DNA from: Aquirufa lenticrescens
GTDB lineage: Bacteria > Bacteroidota > Bacteroidia > Cytophagales > Spirosomataceae
Direction of reading: 5' to 3'
DNA: 64,000 nucleotides
Assembly: GCF_019916085.1 (NCBI RefSeq)
Contig: NZ_CP049834.1
Coordinates: 1,162,501-1,226,500, forward strand
The notes beneath the pieces are model-generated. The model was given only the letters and a program-made list of their open reading frames with translations, searched no databases and was not told where the DNA came from. Position numbers and translations under genes: made by a program. Of this stretch, positions 56,801-61,757 are shown in pieces (positions within the stretch are counted from its first letter, which is position 1; every line of letters begins with the position of its first letter).

Positions 56801-59181
56801 AAATTTTGTTTGACAGCAAATCCTATCACTGCATTATTAGGTAAAACTTGGGCAAGTTCCCATTTAGCAACCACCCCTATCCCCACTTTAGTCATAGCGG
56901 TAAAAGTTGCATTCGAAAAGTCTCCATCTCCATCAGTATCAACTACTAGATAAACTGTTTCTGCATCATATTTTTGGATATTTGAAAAAGGCAATGCATT
57001 TACAGCTGAATTCCCAAAAGCAGGGACACTAATTTTACTAGCATCAGATATCCCAACATTACTTACTTTCCATTTACGGTTAAGTGGATAATAAATTCCT
57101 GTTAACGTCTCTGAATACAATAAATTTGCATTATTATCTCCAAGTAAAATGTACGTATTATCTGTTGTAAGATTGTTTCCGACACTTAAAGCATTGCTTG
57201 AACCTATGATAGAATTATTTCCAAGCGTAATAAATTTACCCGTGTAATCAGAAGAGTTTGCTTGTCGCTGATGTAATCCTTGTGCATCTGAACGTGCAAT
57301 ACCAAACACGTGATTATGGTAAGAAGCATTATTCGTCTTATTCCATATAGTTGTTCCATCAACTGTTATATAATCATGGTTTACAGAAATACCATATTTT
57401 AAACCTAAATAGGATTCAACGATGTTTTGTTGCGATGCGGTATTCGTATTTTGAAAGGTAATAATTTCAGCGATGGGCCCATTCCAATATCGATTTGTAC
57501 CTGACTGAAAAGAAATGGAATTAGCAGAAAAAGGGGCAGCATTGGATAATGAAAAAGCAGAAATCAAGTTAGGTTGCCCATTGGGCCCGAAATCATAAGT
57601 TGAAGAGGCGGAACCAACGGCTCCATCTTTTCTCCAAGAACCTTGAGTCGAACTCATTAAACCCGTAAATTGTAACGTACTTCCTGTGCCACCATGAAAA
57701 GCGGGTGCTACTCCTGATCCATAAAGAACGTGGTAATAATCTCCTCCAGCCGTTGCATTGACATCTTGAACCACCCAATAACTTTGACGAATATTAGCTA
57801 GATCCGGGATATTTAAAGAGTATAAGGACGAAGTATTAAAAGTTAAAGCAGGATTGTAGTTTAACACATTTGTATTAAAGACCGGCTGCTTTGCAACTAT
57901 GGTGTTATAAGCATCTATTTCATTCCCCGATAAATCATCCCAAAAAGGCACTTTGTCGTTATTGTTATAACTAGTTGTAGACGACTTAGTATAGACATCT
58001 AAACGCATCGCCCTATAAGTAGCAAAACTGGATGGTATAACGCGAACATAACGACAAGTGACTGGTGCAGCAAAGTCAGCATATACAAGATCAGTATTCG
58101 TTTCATTACCATTAAAAAGACCCAAGTCAGTGTAAGTAATATTGTCCGAAGAAACACGAACTTGAAAATCTTTTACAAAATAAGAACCACTAGCTGCACC
58201 AAGTAAGGCAATACCATCAATAGTTTGTTCACTTGATAAATCTAAAGTAATATTTCCAATAGGATTGCTACCGGTAGGATTTGCGGCCCCACCTTCTGTT
58301 GAACCGGGAATCCAACCATAGGAACTTGATAATATGGAAGCAGAAGCGGGCCAAGCACTACCCCAATCACTAGATGAAGTTCGTTTATTAGCTGGCACAT
58401 TTAGTAAAGTACGTGTAGTTTTGATGGCGCCATCTGCTTTTAACCAAAAGGAAGGTTTGTTCTCTAAACCAAGAGGAGAAATAGATGGGATAGTGGGCTC
58501 AAATAAATATTTTCTTCCTGCACCTACACCTGGGAAAATGGTATTACTACTATACTCGGCTTTACTACTTAAAATGTGGTTAAAGGTGTAAATAGAGATG
58601 TATTCATTTGCTCCAAAATTTCCTAGACCAGCACTTGCGCTTATCGTGCCTATAGGAACCGTATTACCATAGATATATTCGATATTATTAGACGTCTCGT
58701 AAATTTTTATTTGATAACTAAAACCAGTCGAGGCATTCGAAGTGTAAGCCACTTTCCATTGAACAGTTAATACTCGATTAGGGGCTGAACCACTTAAACT
58801 GTAAGTAACACCTCCACCAGAAGCAACGGAGCTCGTATAGGTTGCATCCCACCAGGCATATAATTTAGGCGTATTCGTAATAGAGACTGCACTGTTAACA
58901 CTTTCCGTAGAAACAGCAGACGAACCTAATTTCAATAAGCCAGCTGCGTTTACAGAAAAACTAGAATAAGTATTGCCCTGAAAAACAAAGTTAAATCCAA
59001 TGGGTGTAACCGAAGAAGCCGCTGCTATTGCAGAACCTCCATTAATTAAGCTCGACCCAGAAACAAGTTCAGTATAGGTGGCAGAGGCAGTACTAAATTT
59101 TAAATTAGTGAGCTGCGCATTTGATAAAAATGGAAGTAAAAAAACCAGTAATACAAAGTAATACTTTAAGAATAGACGCAT
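38824..59181 (-). CDS. Giant T9SS type B secreted protein, 6785 aa (module C, first gene)
   Basis: A 20.4-kb single open frame. Signal peptide 1-22 (FLLPFLSNA). About 260-400: discoidin (F5/8 C)-like domain. About 600-720: HNHVFGIARSDAQGLHQRQ region, common in Bacteroidota surface proteins. About 795-2710: seven TSP3 cassettes separated by different cargo domains, including an RCC1-like propeller (about 1110-1490) and discoidin-like domains. About 2755-2850: Ig-like. About 2855-3728: eight cadherin/CshA-like repeats (EDTPLTGNVLTND, FTPVANYNG). About 3729-5207: a continuous DxDxDG TSP3 array. About 5208-6690: CshA-type repeats, seven almost identical. About 6690-6785: type B T9SS signal (QAITPNGDGKNDTLIF, LPDGTYYYILDFFG). 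Predicted as an extremely long calcium-dependent surface fibre or adhesin. The frame appears intact. Confidence 0.92.
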   Translation of the reverse strand: MRLFLKYYFVLLVFLLPFLSNAQLTNLKFSTASATYTELVSGSSLINGGSAIAAASSVTPIGFNFVFQGNTYSSFSVNAAGLLKLGSSAVSTESVNSAVSITNTPKLYAWWDATYTSSVASGGGVTYSLSGSAPNRVLTVQWKVAYTSNASTGFSYQIKIYETSNNIEYIYGNTVPIGTISASAGLGNFGANEYISIYTFNHILSSKAEYSSNTIFPGVGAGRKYLFEPTIPSISPLGLENKPSFWLKADGAIKTTRTLLNVPANKRTSSSDWGSAWPASASILSSSYGWIPGSTEGGAANPTGSNPIGNITLDLSSEQTIDGIALLGAASGSYFVKDFQVRVSSDNITYTDLGLFNGNETNTDLVYADFAAPVTCRYVRVIPSSFATYRAMRLDVYTKSSTTSYNNNDKVPFWDDLSGNEIDAYNTIVAKQPVFNTNVLNYNPALTFNTSSLYSLNIPDLANIRQSYWVVQDVNATAGGDYYHVLYGSGVAPAFHGGTGSTLQFTGLMSSTQGSWRKDGAVGSASSTYDFGPNGQPNLISAFSLSNAAPFSANSISFQSGTNRYWNGPIAEIITFQNTNTASQQNIVESYLGLKYGISVNHDYITVDGTTIWNKTNNASYHNHVFGIARSDAQGLHQRQANSSDYTGKFITLGNNSIIGSSNALSVGNNLTTDNTYILLGDNNANLLYSETLTGIYYPLNRKWKVSNVGISDASKISVPAFGNSAVNALPFSNIQKYDAETVYLVVDTDGDGDFSNATFTAMTKVGIGVVAKWELAQVLPNNAVIGFAVKQNLRDTDSDNILDVNDLDDDNDGVLDSQEQVSCMPYGVNLENVNFNGVSVVNKTSNSITTNTNGWNSSYSSENFSLPLSLKFNKFTTEGSAMFGLLPAAAAQTPANYNDNGAKFYLAATQAYGYFNGGVWSFNHGAITGSEEYSIDISATGYVTVKINGVQKTAYQGTNSAYKLAISGSTTSSLFSNIRLTNSTYSEKSICFDRDTDNDGIPNRLDLDSDGDGCSDALEAGTTTNTTQNFSHPTSGVGTNGFANTLETSADNGTYSGTYNFLFAIDINTKACLNSDSDNISDVFDLDDDNDGVLDTEECDAPSFASWTDEAKFKSKIMSSAFHGTLFRSKSGKYYVAGQYAKPDGTDQVIPTLVTPANGYNYTGEIIDMAAVGSNSSYILATTEGIWAWGYLSTNFSLPGIVAGAPSAFQKVALPSEIDPKNIKSISASTNNFLILLHDGTVYANALTYPSLNGAGLTATTKGFTKVLVAPNAPLANIDQIEATSGGSIAADVTNNKLYTWGTNVYVGNGSVPTTLNFATEMTNPLPGGTGIAMIDATYSTSMTYLLLGTNKKLYAMGSGAAGILGQNSTSNSNSWLQVKGKDGIGFLENVEYLSAQNSTDSYPTASVILNTSQPLSWGDAGGNNMIGLGNASTLVPKTPDGILPTDKIYVVENGGHVTPMLNDKGEIGNVGHNVSGAFGDGSTQNRAVYVFNPFERGTDFSDNIAATCNPDIDGDGIINRLDLDTDGDGCSDAKEAGVSGTLISGTLVNKVNGSLTNTSVSNAIAQGVYGTNGLADGVETSANSGLINYVSTYSNYAKSATVNVCSDFDNDGVSDIFDIDDDNDGILDAIESPNCYYPASFFSSGNRQTIVTISSEIPRVNSINQPKNLIDGDGATIAIGFVNSSSIVNKELYKITFNDPVSLSQLTLRFADGNSHFNSGAIVKVQGSNDNSTWTDLNTGTTFNTVTDNTIVAPFWTTNTPNEIFRVTQNEARYKFYRLYGTAGTVNVNGYATEFYFTTSINYEPSFYPKETCTATDTDSDGIANNFDLDSDGDGCPDAKEAGVLGALLSGSIVNGTPTNLTTTANVASAIASGTYGLNGFADGLETATESAVYSGTLVYKYALSINYNGCLDSDNDGVGNIYDLDDDNDGVLDTQECAPFDPNNVNYSRQSFTVTNGASASQTFPAAPDGLLVNVWSLDNSYNVRINGTHLVNPQELEYFVTNTSNSVVEFLDGTSYTAVWDVAGNQQRPLSRIYINKFGEVRIFGARTSNGPLEEMRLRSGSFNRITLNTNSTNTFQIGQVVIGQTFITGDYGVIIPPDCDFDKDGIPNELDLDSDGDGCSDAKEAGVTGTLNSGSIINLASDSTSTTTTTANVANTIANGPYGTNGFADALETSGNGIYTGLYSYYYAASSALNVCLDSDNDGVIDISDIDDDNDGVLDAVESPTCFFTNSEASLPAKLTTDLLIYSTNSITNAIDNNAATYSAFGNAQNWVGKELFRITPSVVGPIAISGVQFQLYNWALSSSTANTFKLQGSVDNGTTWADLSAAVSSTTASGLFTVSNTLNPTVKYTLFRIVGVAGTSYYGGVYELRLVLPNSFQASLNPKSICTNDTDNDGVLNHLDLDSDGDGCSDAAEAKTVSLLTATTVSGGYGNNGFANSIETATESGLFSGTYFYERAIDPTIKACLDSDFDGVSDLDDLDDDNDGILDSNECPTLPLNTNESNGTFGTAAAPRNTANTTVTGGYVYSGSNTGAAQYAIVNQTTPYFAGSTAFWRYLGHTTGTSTDAYLAVNGSTTMGTFYRENIDLLRGAKYRISFWHQAASAANDYQLAAEVVSAGGGTLVQANTGPQNSLGWKLATIDYTSPINQTVSFIIKNVSVNASGNDFSIDDISITPIGCPDTDGDGIPNQLDLDSDGDGCSDANEAYNNSLTQGTDGNQQFGTNPITVDATGKITSATYTGTNSNYLSAGAASVITTQPADQSTTPGGSAVFSANVTAGTGTTTYQWQVSSDGGNTWSNVTNSSTYAGAGTSTLTVSNVSIAMKGYRYQLLLSQSNYVCGNVTSAAAKILMSNTPSIVDDAKTGTEDTPLTGNVLTNDTGSGSPAAALTVTTFTVGGVSYNAGQTATIANVGTFVMNPDGSFTFTPVANYNGSVPAIEYTATDANGGSDVGALALTITPVNDAPVAVDDVIATNENTPVSGNVLTTGTPDSDADGNTLTITQFTINGITYNPGDVANIPGKGSITMNANGSYTFTPTASYSGAVPYLDYTLSDGNGGSDVGRLTITVNPVNDAPLATDDIVRMNQNTTVTGNILTNDADVDGNTLTVTGYTIAGVTGPVIGTTFAIAGKGWITINADGSYTFISDPSYSGTIPIITYTISDGQGGTDTGDLDIFVAPVNANPVAVDDVNSTQEDTPVSGNVRSNDTDAETSNASLVVTQYSFTVISGNSSTTYTYPAGSTNVIPGAGTLVMNADGTYTFTPFPNYNGIVPTITYTISDGNGGTDTGTLDINVTAMNDSPIAVNDDNKTTPEDTPVTVNVLANDSDIDGGNTVLTVTQFTIAGINGSFSTSSIATIPGIGTVTLTPTGDLTFTPFANYNGPVPTITYTVSDGVATNTANVNIAVTPVNDLPVVTNETLTTPENTAITGLSVLTNDTDVETATASLTITQITVSGVTYTAGSIVELTGIGSVIVNANGTYTFTPNRGYFGTVPVITYAVSDGNGGVTSGTLSITVTPVNDPPVVAPETVNMQEDAVATGNLLTNDSDPEINPLTITQFTIAGITGTFTSTATIPGVGTITINANGTFTFTPTANYNGIVPMIEYTVSDGQGASTNGNLTIVVAPVNDAPIVANENLSEPINTPITNNVLANDRDVEGSALSVTAYSIGGVSYPAGQLTTITGVGTIIINADGSFVFTPALNYYGSAPAISYTVSDGTATSTGTLSLTITPIDADGDGIPDATEKGSGTPRDTDNDGTPDWLDTDSDNDGIPDSLEDAVCIGFLPCTPTDTDGDGTPDYRDLDSDGDGIADSIEDSGCTGTAPCTPTDTDGDGTPNYLDLDSDGDGITDAIEKGPTSTPRDTDNDGTPDYLDTDSDGDGILDRIEGTTDTDGDGTPNYLDLDSDGDGISDAIEGTVDTDGDGNPNYIDTESDGDGITDAIEKGPTGTPVDTDGDGTPDYKDLDSDNDGILDSLEGSTDTDGDGIPNFRDLDSDGDGIADRAEGTVDTDGDGTPNFLDVDSDGDGIPDRVEGTVDTDGDGIPNYLDTDSDGDGILDSIEDAGCTGTAPCTPTDTDGDGTPNYLDLDSDGDGISDNIEKGPTGTPVDTDGDGFPDYIDLDSDGDGITDAVEKGSGTTPLDTDGDGTPDFRDLDSDGDGITDAIEGTTDTDGDGIPNYRDLDSDGDGKSDATEGNVDTDGDNTPNYLDLDSDGDGVLDAVDQCPLISGNGSTTGCPPDSDGDGLADVDDSDDDNDGILDTVEAAACSPSVVDCDTDGDGIPNRLDLDSDGDGIKDITEANGTDANNDGIADGTPDSNGVPASANGGLTPPNTDGTGNSNPYDLDSDGDGISDAIEKGSGSALADTDNDNIPDYLDPDSEGDGITDAVEGSIDTDGDGIPNFRDLDSDGDGIPDVNEGVTDTDGDGIPNYKDLDSDGDGIADAIEGTTNTDGDSTPNYLDPDSDGDGIPDAIEGTVDTDRDGKPDYLDLDSDGDGILDSVEDAGCTGTAPCTPTDTDGDGVPNFRDLDSDGDGITDAIEGTTDTDNDGRPNYLDVDSDGDGISDALEGNIDSDNDGIPNYLDLDSDADGIPDSIEKGPTSTPVDTDNDGTPDYLDLDTDGDGIPDSVEDAGCSGTAPCTPTDTDGDGIPNYRDLDSDGDGIPDSVEKGANGSLPDNTDGALGPDYLDTDSDNDGILDAIERGINGNSPLDTDGDGIPDYKEIDSDNDGIPDAVEGTVDTDGDGIPDYRDTDSDNDGILDSVEDAGCTGTAPCTPTDTDGDGIPNYKDLDSDGDNKSDLSEGETDYDGDTIPNYLDPDSDGDGINDNVDQCPLLPGIVGNNGCPLDTDADGIYDINDLDDDNDGIIDSAEAAACSPSAPDCDTDGDGIPNRLDPDSDNDGISDVRESNGTDVDGDGKVDGGVDADGVPSSTNGGLTPPNTDGTTLPDPYDTDSDGDGISDALEKGPNGNAPVDTDGDGIPDYRDTDSDNDGIPDSVERGTGAAILDTDGDGIPDFRDTDSDNDGITDAVEKGPSGATPLDTDLDGIPNYRDLDSDGDGMTDATEGTVDTDGDGKPNYIDVDSDGDGILDSIEKGFNPASPVDTDGDGVPNYKDLDSDGDGIPDAVEGTTDTDGDGIPNYLDTDSDGDGILDSIEDDGCTGTAPCTPTDTDGDGIPNYLDLDTDGDGKTDAVEKGPSATPMDSDGDGVPDYRDVENLGKPDVNVTNKSVPVSGNVKTNDPVPAGTTYGQPAQLAGATLTMNANGTYTFTSAVPGKYVYYVSVCGPNQTSGCPQTPLEITVLDPLVADAPVANNDHVTMEQGTVKTVNVVANDKAGEVNNALVPSSLSITTAPIHGATLINSDGTIRYTPSPYFVGTDSLVYSICDNQNPALCKTAVLYFTVEAAGAPAVTTAVDDYNNVVAGSPATGALLRNDSNTSGAALTTSLVTGPSSAQGTFTMAADGTYTFTPTAGFSGPVDIVYQACTTGNICSKATLHILVDPAPVLVDDTASGFANVPVSGNVSTNDVVRVGTTYGQPAALTGATIVVGPSGTYTFTATVAGTYTYTIPVCAPGQTVNCPTETLVITVNEPGPVNDTETAFANVAKTGNVSTNDLNPAGTTFGQPAALTGATITVAANGTYTFTATAAGTYTYTIPVCAPGQTANCPTETLVITVTAPAPVDDAVSAFANVPKSGNVSTNDVIPTGSTYGQPAALTGAMITVAANGTYTFTATLAGTYTYTIPVCAPGQTSNCPTETLVITVTAPGPVDDTATAFANVPKTGNVATNDSNPAGTTFGQPAAITGATITVNADGTYSFTATAAGTYTYTIPVCAPGQTSNCPTETLVITVTAPGPVDDTATAFANVPKTGNVATNDSNPAGTTFGQPAAITGATITVNPDGTYSFTATVAGTYTYTIPVCAPGQTSNCPTETLVITVTAPGPVDDTATAFANVPKTGNVATNDSNPAGTTFGQPAAITGATITVNADGTYSFTATTAGTYTYTIPVCAPGQTSNCPTETLVITVTEPTPVNDTASTTINAAITGNVATNDNNPAGTTFGQPAAITGATITVNPDGTYSFTATKAGTYTYTIPVCAPGQTSNCPTQTLVITVTDPVVPPVVPYTAPSTNPDIDATNINVPVSGNVSTNDAPGATYGQPAQQSGATITVNANGTYSFTATIPGVYTYLVPACPAGQTTNCPTVPLVITVSDPLKDSNSPVANGDVATVNAGSSVTTKVLANDKAANPAASLNPASLAIVTNGANGTAVVNSDGTITYTPKAGFTGVDEITYKICDNSTPALCATAKVTYTVQPVAEPSKTFATDDYNSSPAGTPVTGSVLTNDKNTAGETLTATIVSGVSAAEGTLVFNADGTYVFTPAPGFSGPVDVVYTVCSASNVCAKATLHLVVNPAPVITPDFNATLIGIPVNGSVSTNDVVPAGSTYGQPTSISGASLQMNPDGTYIFSSTTPGTYEYLVPVCAKAQTTNCPLVPLVITVSDPNAITNPPIANADVVSVAAGSPVTTNVLANDQAANVGGVLVYSTLAITNAPLNGTAKVNADGTITYTPAPGFVGTDVLTYTVCDNSQPALCKTAKVYYTVGASASKNLLASDDFATTQGGLVSGNVLGNDKSSTGSALTATAVTNVDPAKGSFSLSPSGAYTFTPAAGYVGPVDIIYSVCSADGKCTQATLHITVLPVPDMIAPQAITPNGDGKNDTLIFRGLPGLNIENRLTIYNRWGNIVFSTGNYQNNWSGQTDNAFGALATDSQLPDGTYYYILDFFGARPNLGNYVYLDRSSN
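40873..42699 (-). repeat. In-gene tandem repeat, seven units of 261 bp
   Basis: 87-aa CshA-like units (AFANVPKTGNVATNDSNP, GTTFGQPAAITGATITV, GTYTYTIPVCAPGQTSNCPT). The GTGTCGTC landmark recurs at 41372, 41633 and 41894, exactly 261 bp apart. The central three units are nearly identical at DNA level and the outer ones diverge, the pattern expected from unequal crossover. Confidence 0.92.
43560..47995 (-). repeat. Continuous TSP3/DxDxDG repeat array, about 4.4 kb
   Basis: About 1480 residues of unbroken units such as DTDGDGIPNYLDLDSDGDGI, with short spacers (DAIEGTV, DSVEDAGCTGTAPCTPT, DAIEKGPTGTPV). Spacer types recur in different orders, so a higher-order pattern lies over the 20-22-aa basic unit. 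Each DxDxDG loop is a potential calcium site; I did not count them exactly. Confidence 0.92.
47996..50615 (-). repeat. Eight cadherin/CshA-like repeats in the module C giant
   Basis: Eight copies of about 100-120 aa with the pattern VNDAPV-x-DD...T-x-ENTPVSGNVLTNDxDxDG...TVTQFTI...INANGTYTFTPxxNYNGxVPxITYTVSDGxGG. Diverged at DNA level. They form the rod between the cassette region and the TSP3 array. Confidence 0.85.
51050..56800 (-). repeat. TSP3 cassette series carrying different cargo domains
   Basis: Conserved frames (xDTDxDGIPNxLDLDSDGDGCSDAxEAG ... YGxNGFADxxET ... CLDSDNDGVxDxxDLDDDNDGVLDxxEC) start near 56215, 54650, 53742, 52870, 52010 and 51140. Between the end of one frame and the start of the next lies a different domain each time: an RCC1-like propeller, discoidin-like domains and a carbohydrate-binding-like domain (KYRISFWHQAA). 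Confidence 0.8.
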
Positions 59182-59298
59182 ATATCAATCGGATAATTGT
59201 AAATCATATTTCATTGCCGATGTTGAAATAATACAATTCGGCAAACAAATAAAGTAAATCACGATGGGGGGATTTGTCAAAAAAAGTGTCTTTGACAG

Positions 59299-59314
59299 AA
59301 TTTGGACGAATATT
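59299..59314. promoter_or_regulatory. TTTGGAC motif between AraC gene and module C
   Basis: AATTTGGACGAATATT lies directly after the stop of the AraC gene and about 125 bp upstream of the giant's ATG, preceded by TTTGACAG. It is a weaker member of the recurring TTTGGAC family. No TAnnTTTG box was found in this 133-bp gap. Confidence 0.3.
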
Positions 59315-60472
59315 CTAACCTATTCTGGAGTTGAAATACTCCTTAGGGGTACAGCCTTTGGCTTTCTTAAAGGCGGTGTAGAAGCTTTGGCGAGAACCGA
59401 AACCGGACGCTTCTGCGATCGTTTCGATGGATGCTTTGGCCAAATAAGCAGGGTCACTCAACTTTTCTTCGATGTACGCAATCCGGTAATTGTTCAAATA
59501 ATCGCGGAATGAAATACCGTGCGTATGTTTGATTGCCTGCCCTATCAGTCGGTGCGGATGACCTGTCAGAGAACCTAATAATTCCGCTGTCAATTGTGAA
59601 TTCAAGAACACCTCCGTGGTTTTAAAGTACTCGTCCACTTTTGATGCTAAGGCTTTCAATCTCATTTCCTCTTCGTCACTAAGAACAAGTTCCTCTTTTT
59701 CCGGGCCGCGTAGATTCTCAGCAAGGATTTTGACATCCAGTAGTTTGGGATTAATAGCAAGGTAAAACAGATGGAAAACAAACTCCGCGATTAAAAGATA
59801 ATCCGTCGTGATAAAGGACGATTTGCCGCTGTCTGTATAGATGAAAAGATACCACAAATAAAAAATGGTACAGAACCGAAAGAGCAGAATCCCGATGATC
59901 CAGAAATGGAAAACCCCTTTTTGGAACAAAATCTCATTCTGTTTATCCCGTCTAAATTGAATATAATAATACACCATCGCAATGTAGAACACGAAGTACA
60001 TCAACACTTTTGCATACACGTGGTAGTAGGGATCGAACCACAAAAAACGCGGATTATAAGCGAAATAATCTCCCTGTGCGAGCATCCACTTCACCTCTTC
60101 TATTTTCACTTGTTTGGAACTCAAATAGTAAGGCGTATTCTCTATGAGTTGTAGCAGGAATGGTAAAAAGAAGATCAAATGAATCCATTGGAATTTTGCG
60201 CGCGGATGTAACAAATACCACAAGAACATGAAATTTAAGGGCGGCAAAATATAAAAAAGCGGAGCAGAAGTCCGATAGAAGTAGGGGGTCACCACAATCA
60301 CTTCCGGCATTAAATAATAAGCCGCAACCACTAAATAGGCAAGGATTAAAAACTGTACCGCTAAGATTTTAGCAACAACTAAATTCCCTTTTCTGATCAA
60401 AAAATTCAGACCAAAGAGCAAGCACAGCGAGCTCACTAAAGAGAAAAGGTACAAGGATCCGACGTTTGACAT
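59315..60472 (-). CDS. Membrane-embedded AraC-family regulator upstream of module C
   Basis: 385 aa. Seven hydrophobic segments (LYLFSLVSSLCLLFGLNFLI, ILAVQFLILAYLVVAAYYL, FYILPPLNFMFLWYLL, LIFFLPFLLQLIE, and others to about residue 255), then a cytoplasmic AraC HTH domain (SIETIAEASGFGSRQSFYTA, FKKAKGCTPKEYFNSRIG). It resembles the neighbour at 60561 in overall plan and in the SGFGSRQ/AGFGSRQ helix, and is more distant from the pair at 3826 and 14451. It is the gene nearest module C, same strand, 133 bp upstream, so read-through or direct control are both possible. TTGGAC repeats lie in its own promoter region, suggesting autoregulation (inference). Confidence 0.85.
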   Translation of the reverse strand: MSNVGSLYLFSLVSSLCLLFGLNFLIRKGNLVVAKILAVQFLILAYLVVAAYYLMPEVIVVTPYFYRTSAPLFYILPPLNFMFLWYLLHPRAKFQWIHLIFFLPFLLQLIENTPYYLSSKQVKIEEVKWMLAQGDYFAYNPRFLWFDPYYHVYAKVLMYFVFYIAMVYYYIQFRRDKQNEILFQKGVFHFWIIGILLFRFCTIFYLWYLFIYTDSGKSSFITTDYLLIAEFVFHLFYLAINPKLLDVKILAENLRGPEKEELVLSDEEEMRLKALASKVDEYFKTTEVFLNSQLTAELLGSLTGHPHRLIGQAIKHTHGISFRDYLNNYRIAYIEEKLSDPAYLAKASIETIAEASGFGSRQSFYTAFKKAKGCTPKEYFNSRIG

Positions 60473-60500
60473 TTAGAACAGTTGAATGATAAGCTAAATA

Positions 60501-60557
60501 ACAAAAATTGGACAAGTGCATCTGTAACATATTACGCCTGTTACAAAAATTGGACAA
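60501..60557. promoter_or_regulatory. Paired ACAAAAATTGGACAA motifs before the AraC gene
   Basis: ACAAAAATTGGACAA occurs at 60501-60515 and 60543-60557, exactly 42 bp apart (four helical turns), 29-85 bp upstream of the AraC start at 60472. Same TTGGAC core as the repeats at 3733-3776. Confidence 0.55.
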
Positions 60558-60560
60558 AAA

Positions 60561-61721
60561 TTATTCTACGTCTTTTTGAGCAAAAAAAGCGGCCGGAGTG
60601 ATATGATGAAGCTTATTAATGGCATTATGAAGTCCTTGTCTAGACCCAAAACCGGCTTGTTCCGCCATCAAGTCCTGAGACATCGTCCGCCATGATTCGT
60701 GCTGTTTACGCTGCTCCACGATATAATTGATCCGCCACGAATTGACAAAATCTGGATAGTTTAACTCGTAGATATACTGTGTGGTACGCGATAATTCTCG
60801 CGCTGAAATACCAATCGATTTAGCGGTATTATCCAAGCTGGCATCGCTTTGTAAAAAAGGTTTTTGAGCTACGAAATACTCCTCTAATCGCTGGGCAAAT
60901 CCCTCGTATTTTTTCAATTTCTCCGCATCTTCATCTGGCTCAGGATGACGTTGCTCTGGTTGCAAGCGATTCACTAGGCTTTGGAAAGTTACAGCATCTA
61001 ACAAGTCAGGACGATATAAAACAATCCCTACATTCAGGAATGCGGCTAAATGCATCAAGAGATCCGCATAAGAGAATTGTAGATTATTAAACCCAATGAT
61101 GCCCATCACATAGGCGATAATAAATACAATGGACAGCAGACTTAAGCTAGTGTAGGCAAGCAACCAATTGATAACGAAGCTTCGCTTGTAGCTGTTTTTA
61201 CGAATGAAATGGAGGACCAGGAGGAATGACGCAATGGCATAAATCGTAGATCCGCTAACCTTCAAAAAGGACAAGATTCTAGGTGGAAAGTAGGTGACCG
61301 TACCCGGATAATTAACTAAAGATTTATATTTCATCACGAGTTGAATCTCGCTTAGCTTATTCTCAACTGGGCCAAAATAAAACGGCAATAACTCTGCCAG
61401 ATGCAAGACAAAAGGAAGAAATAATAAGCAATGCCAAATCTTACATTTTTGGGCAGGATACAGCATAAAATAAACAAACAAGAAAGCAACAGGAGGCGCT
61501 AAGAAATGAATAGGAGAACCTACCATATACAAATGCGGGTACTCTTGTAGGCGACCGCCCGTAGCAAAATACGCTAAAATAATACGAGCGCAAAAGATCA
61601 AAAAATACAGCCCTAAAAACTTCGACGCCAGCATACCCTTCTTCGTAATCAGGTGCAGCCCAAACAATCCCACCAGCGTGGAGATCACGAAATCATAGCA
61701 TAGTTCAACGATAGTTAGCAA
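60561..61721 (-). CDS. Membrane-embedded AraC-family regulator with TTG start
   Basis: 386 aa starting at a TTG (61721). The start is supported by co-alignment with the neighbour at 60472: both reach the LFGL motif and a basic K-G turn at the same distance from their first residue. Seven hydrophobic segments run to about residue 230, then an acidic-basic linker (EQRHPEPDEDAEKLKK) and an AraC HTH domain (MAEQAGFGSRQGLHNAINKL, HHITPAAFFAQ). It is encoded 88 bp upstream of the second AraC gene, so the two are probably tandem duplicates with separate promoters. The target is unknown. Confidence 0.83.
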   Translation of the reverse strand: MLTIVELCYDFVISTLVGLFGLHLITKKGMLASKFLGLYFLIFCARIILAYFATGGRLQEYPHLYMVGSPIHFLAPPVAFLFVYFMLYPAQKCKIWHCLLFLPFVLHLAELLPFYFGPVENKLSEIQLVMKYKSLVNYPGTVTYFPPRILSFLKVSGSTIYAIASFLLVLHFIRKNSYKRSFVINWLLAYTSLSLLSIVFIIAYVMGIIGFNNLQFSYADLLMHLAAFLNVGIVLYRPDLLDAVTFQSLVNRLQPEQRHPEPDEDAEKLKKYEGFAQRLEEYFVAQKPFLQSDASLDNTAKSIGISARELSRTTQYIYELNYPDFVNSWRINYIVEQRKQHESWRTMSQDLMAEQAGFGSRQGLHNAINKLHHITPAAFFAQKDVE

Positions 61722-61757
61722 GGTGGTGTTTTGTTTTCGGTTGCAAAATAGTAATAA

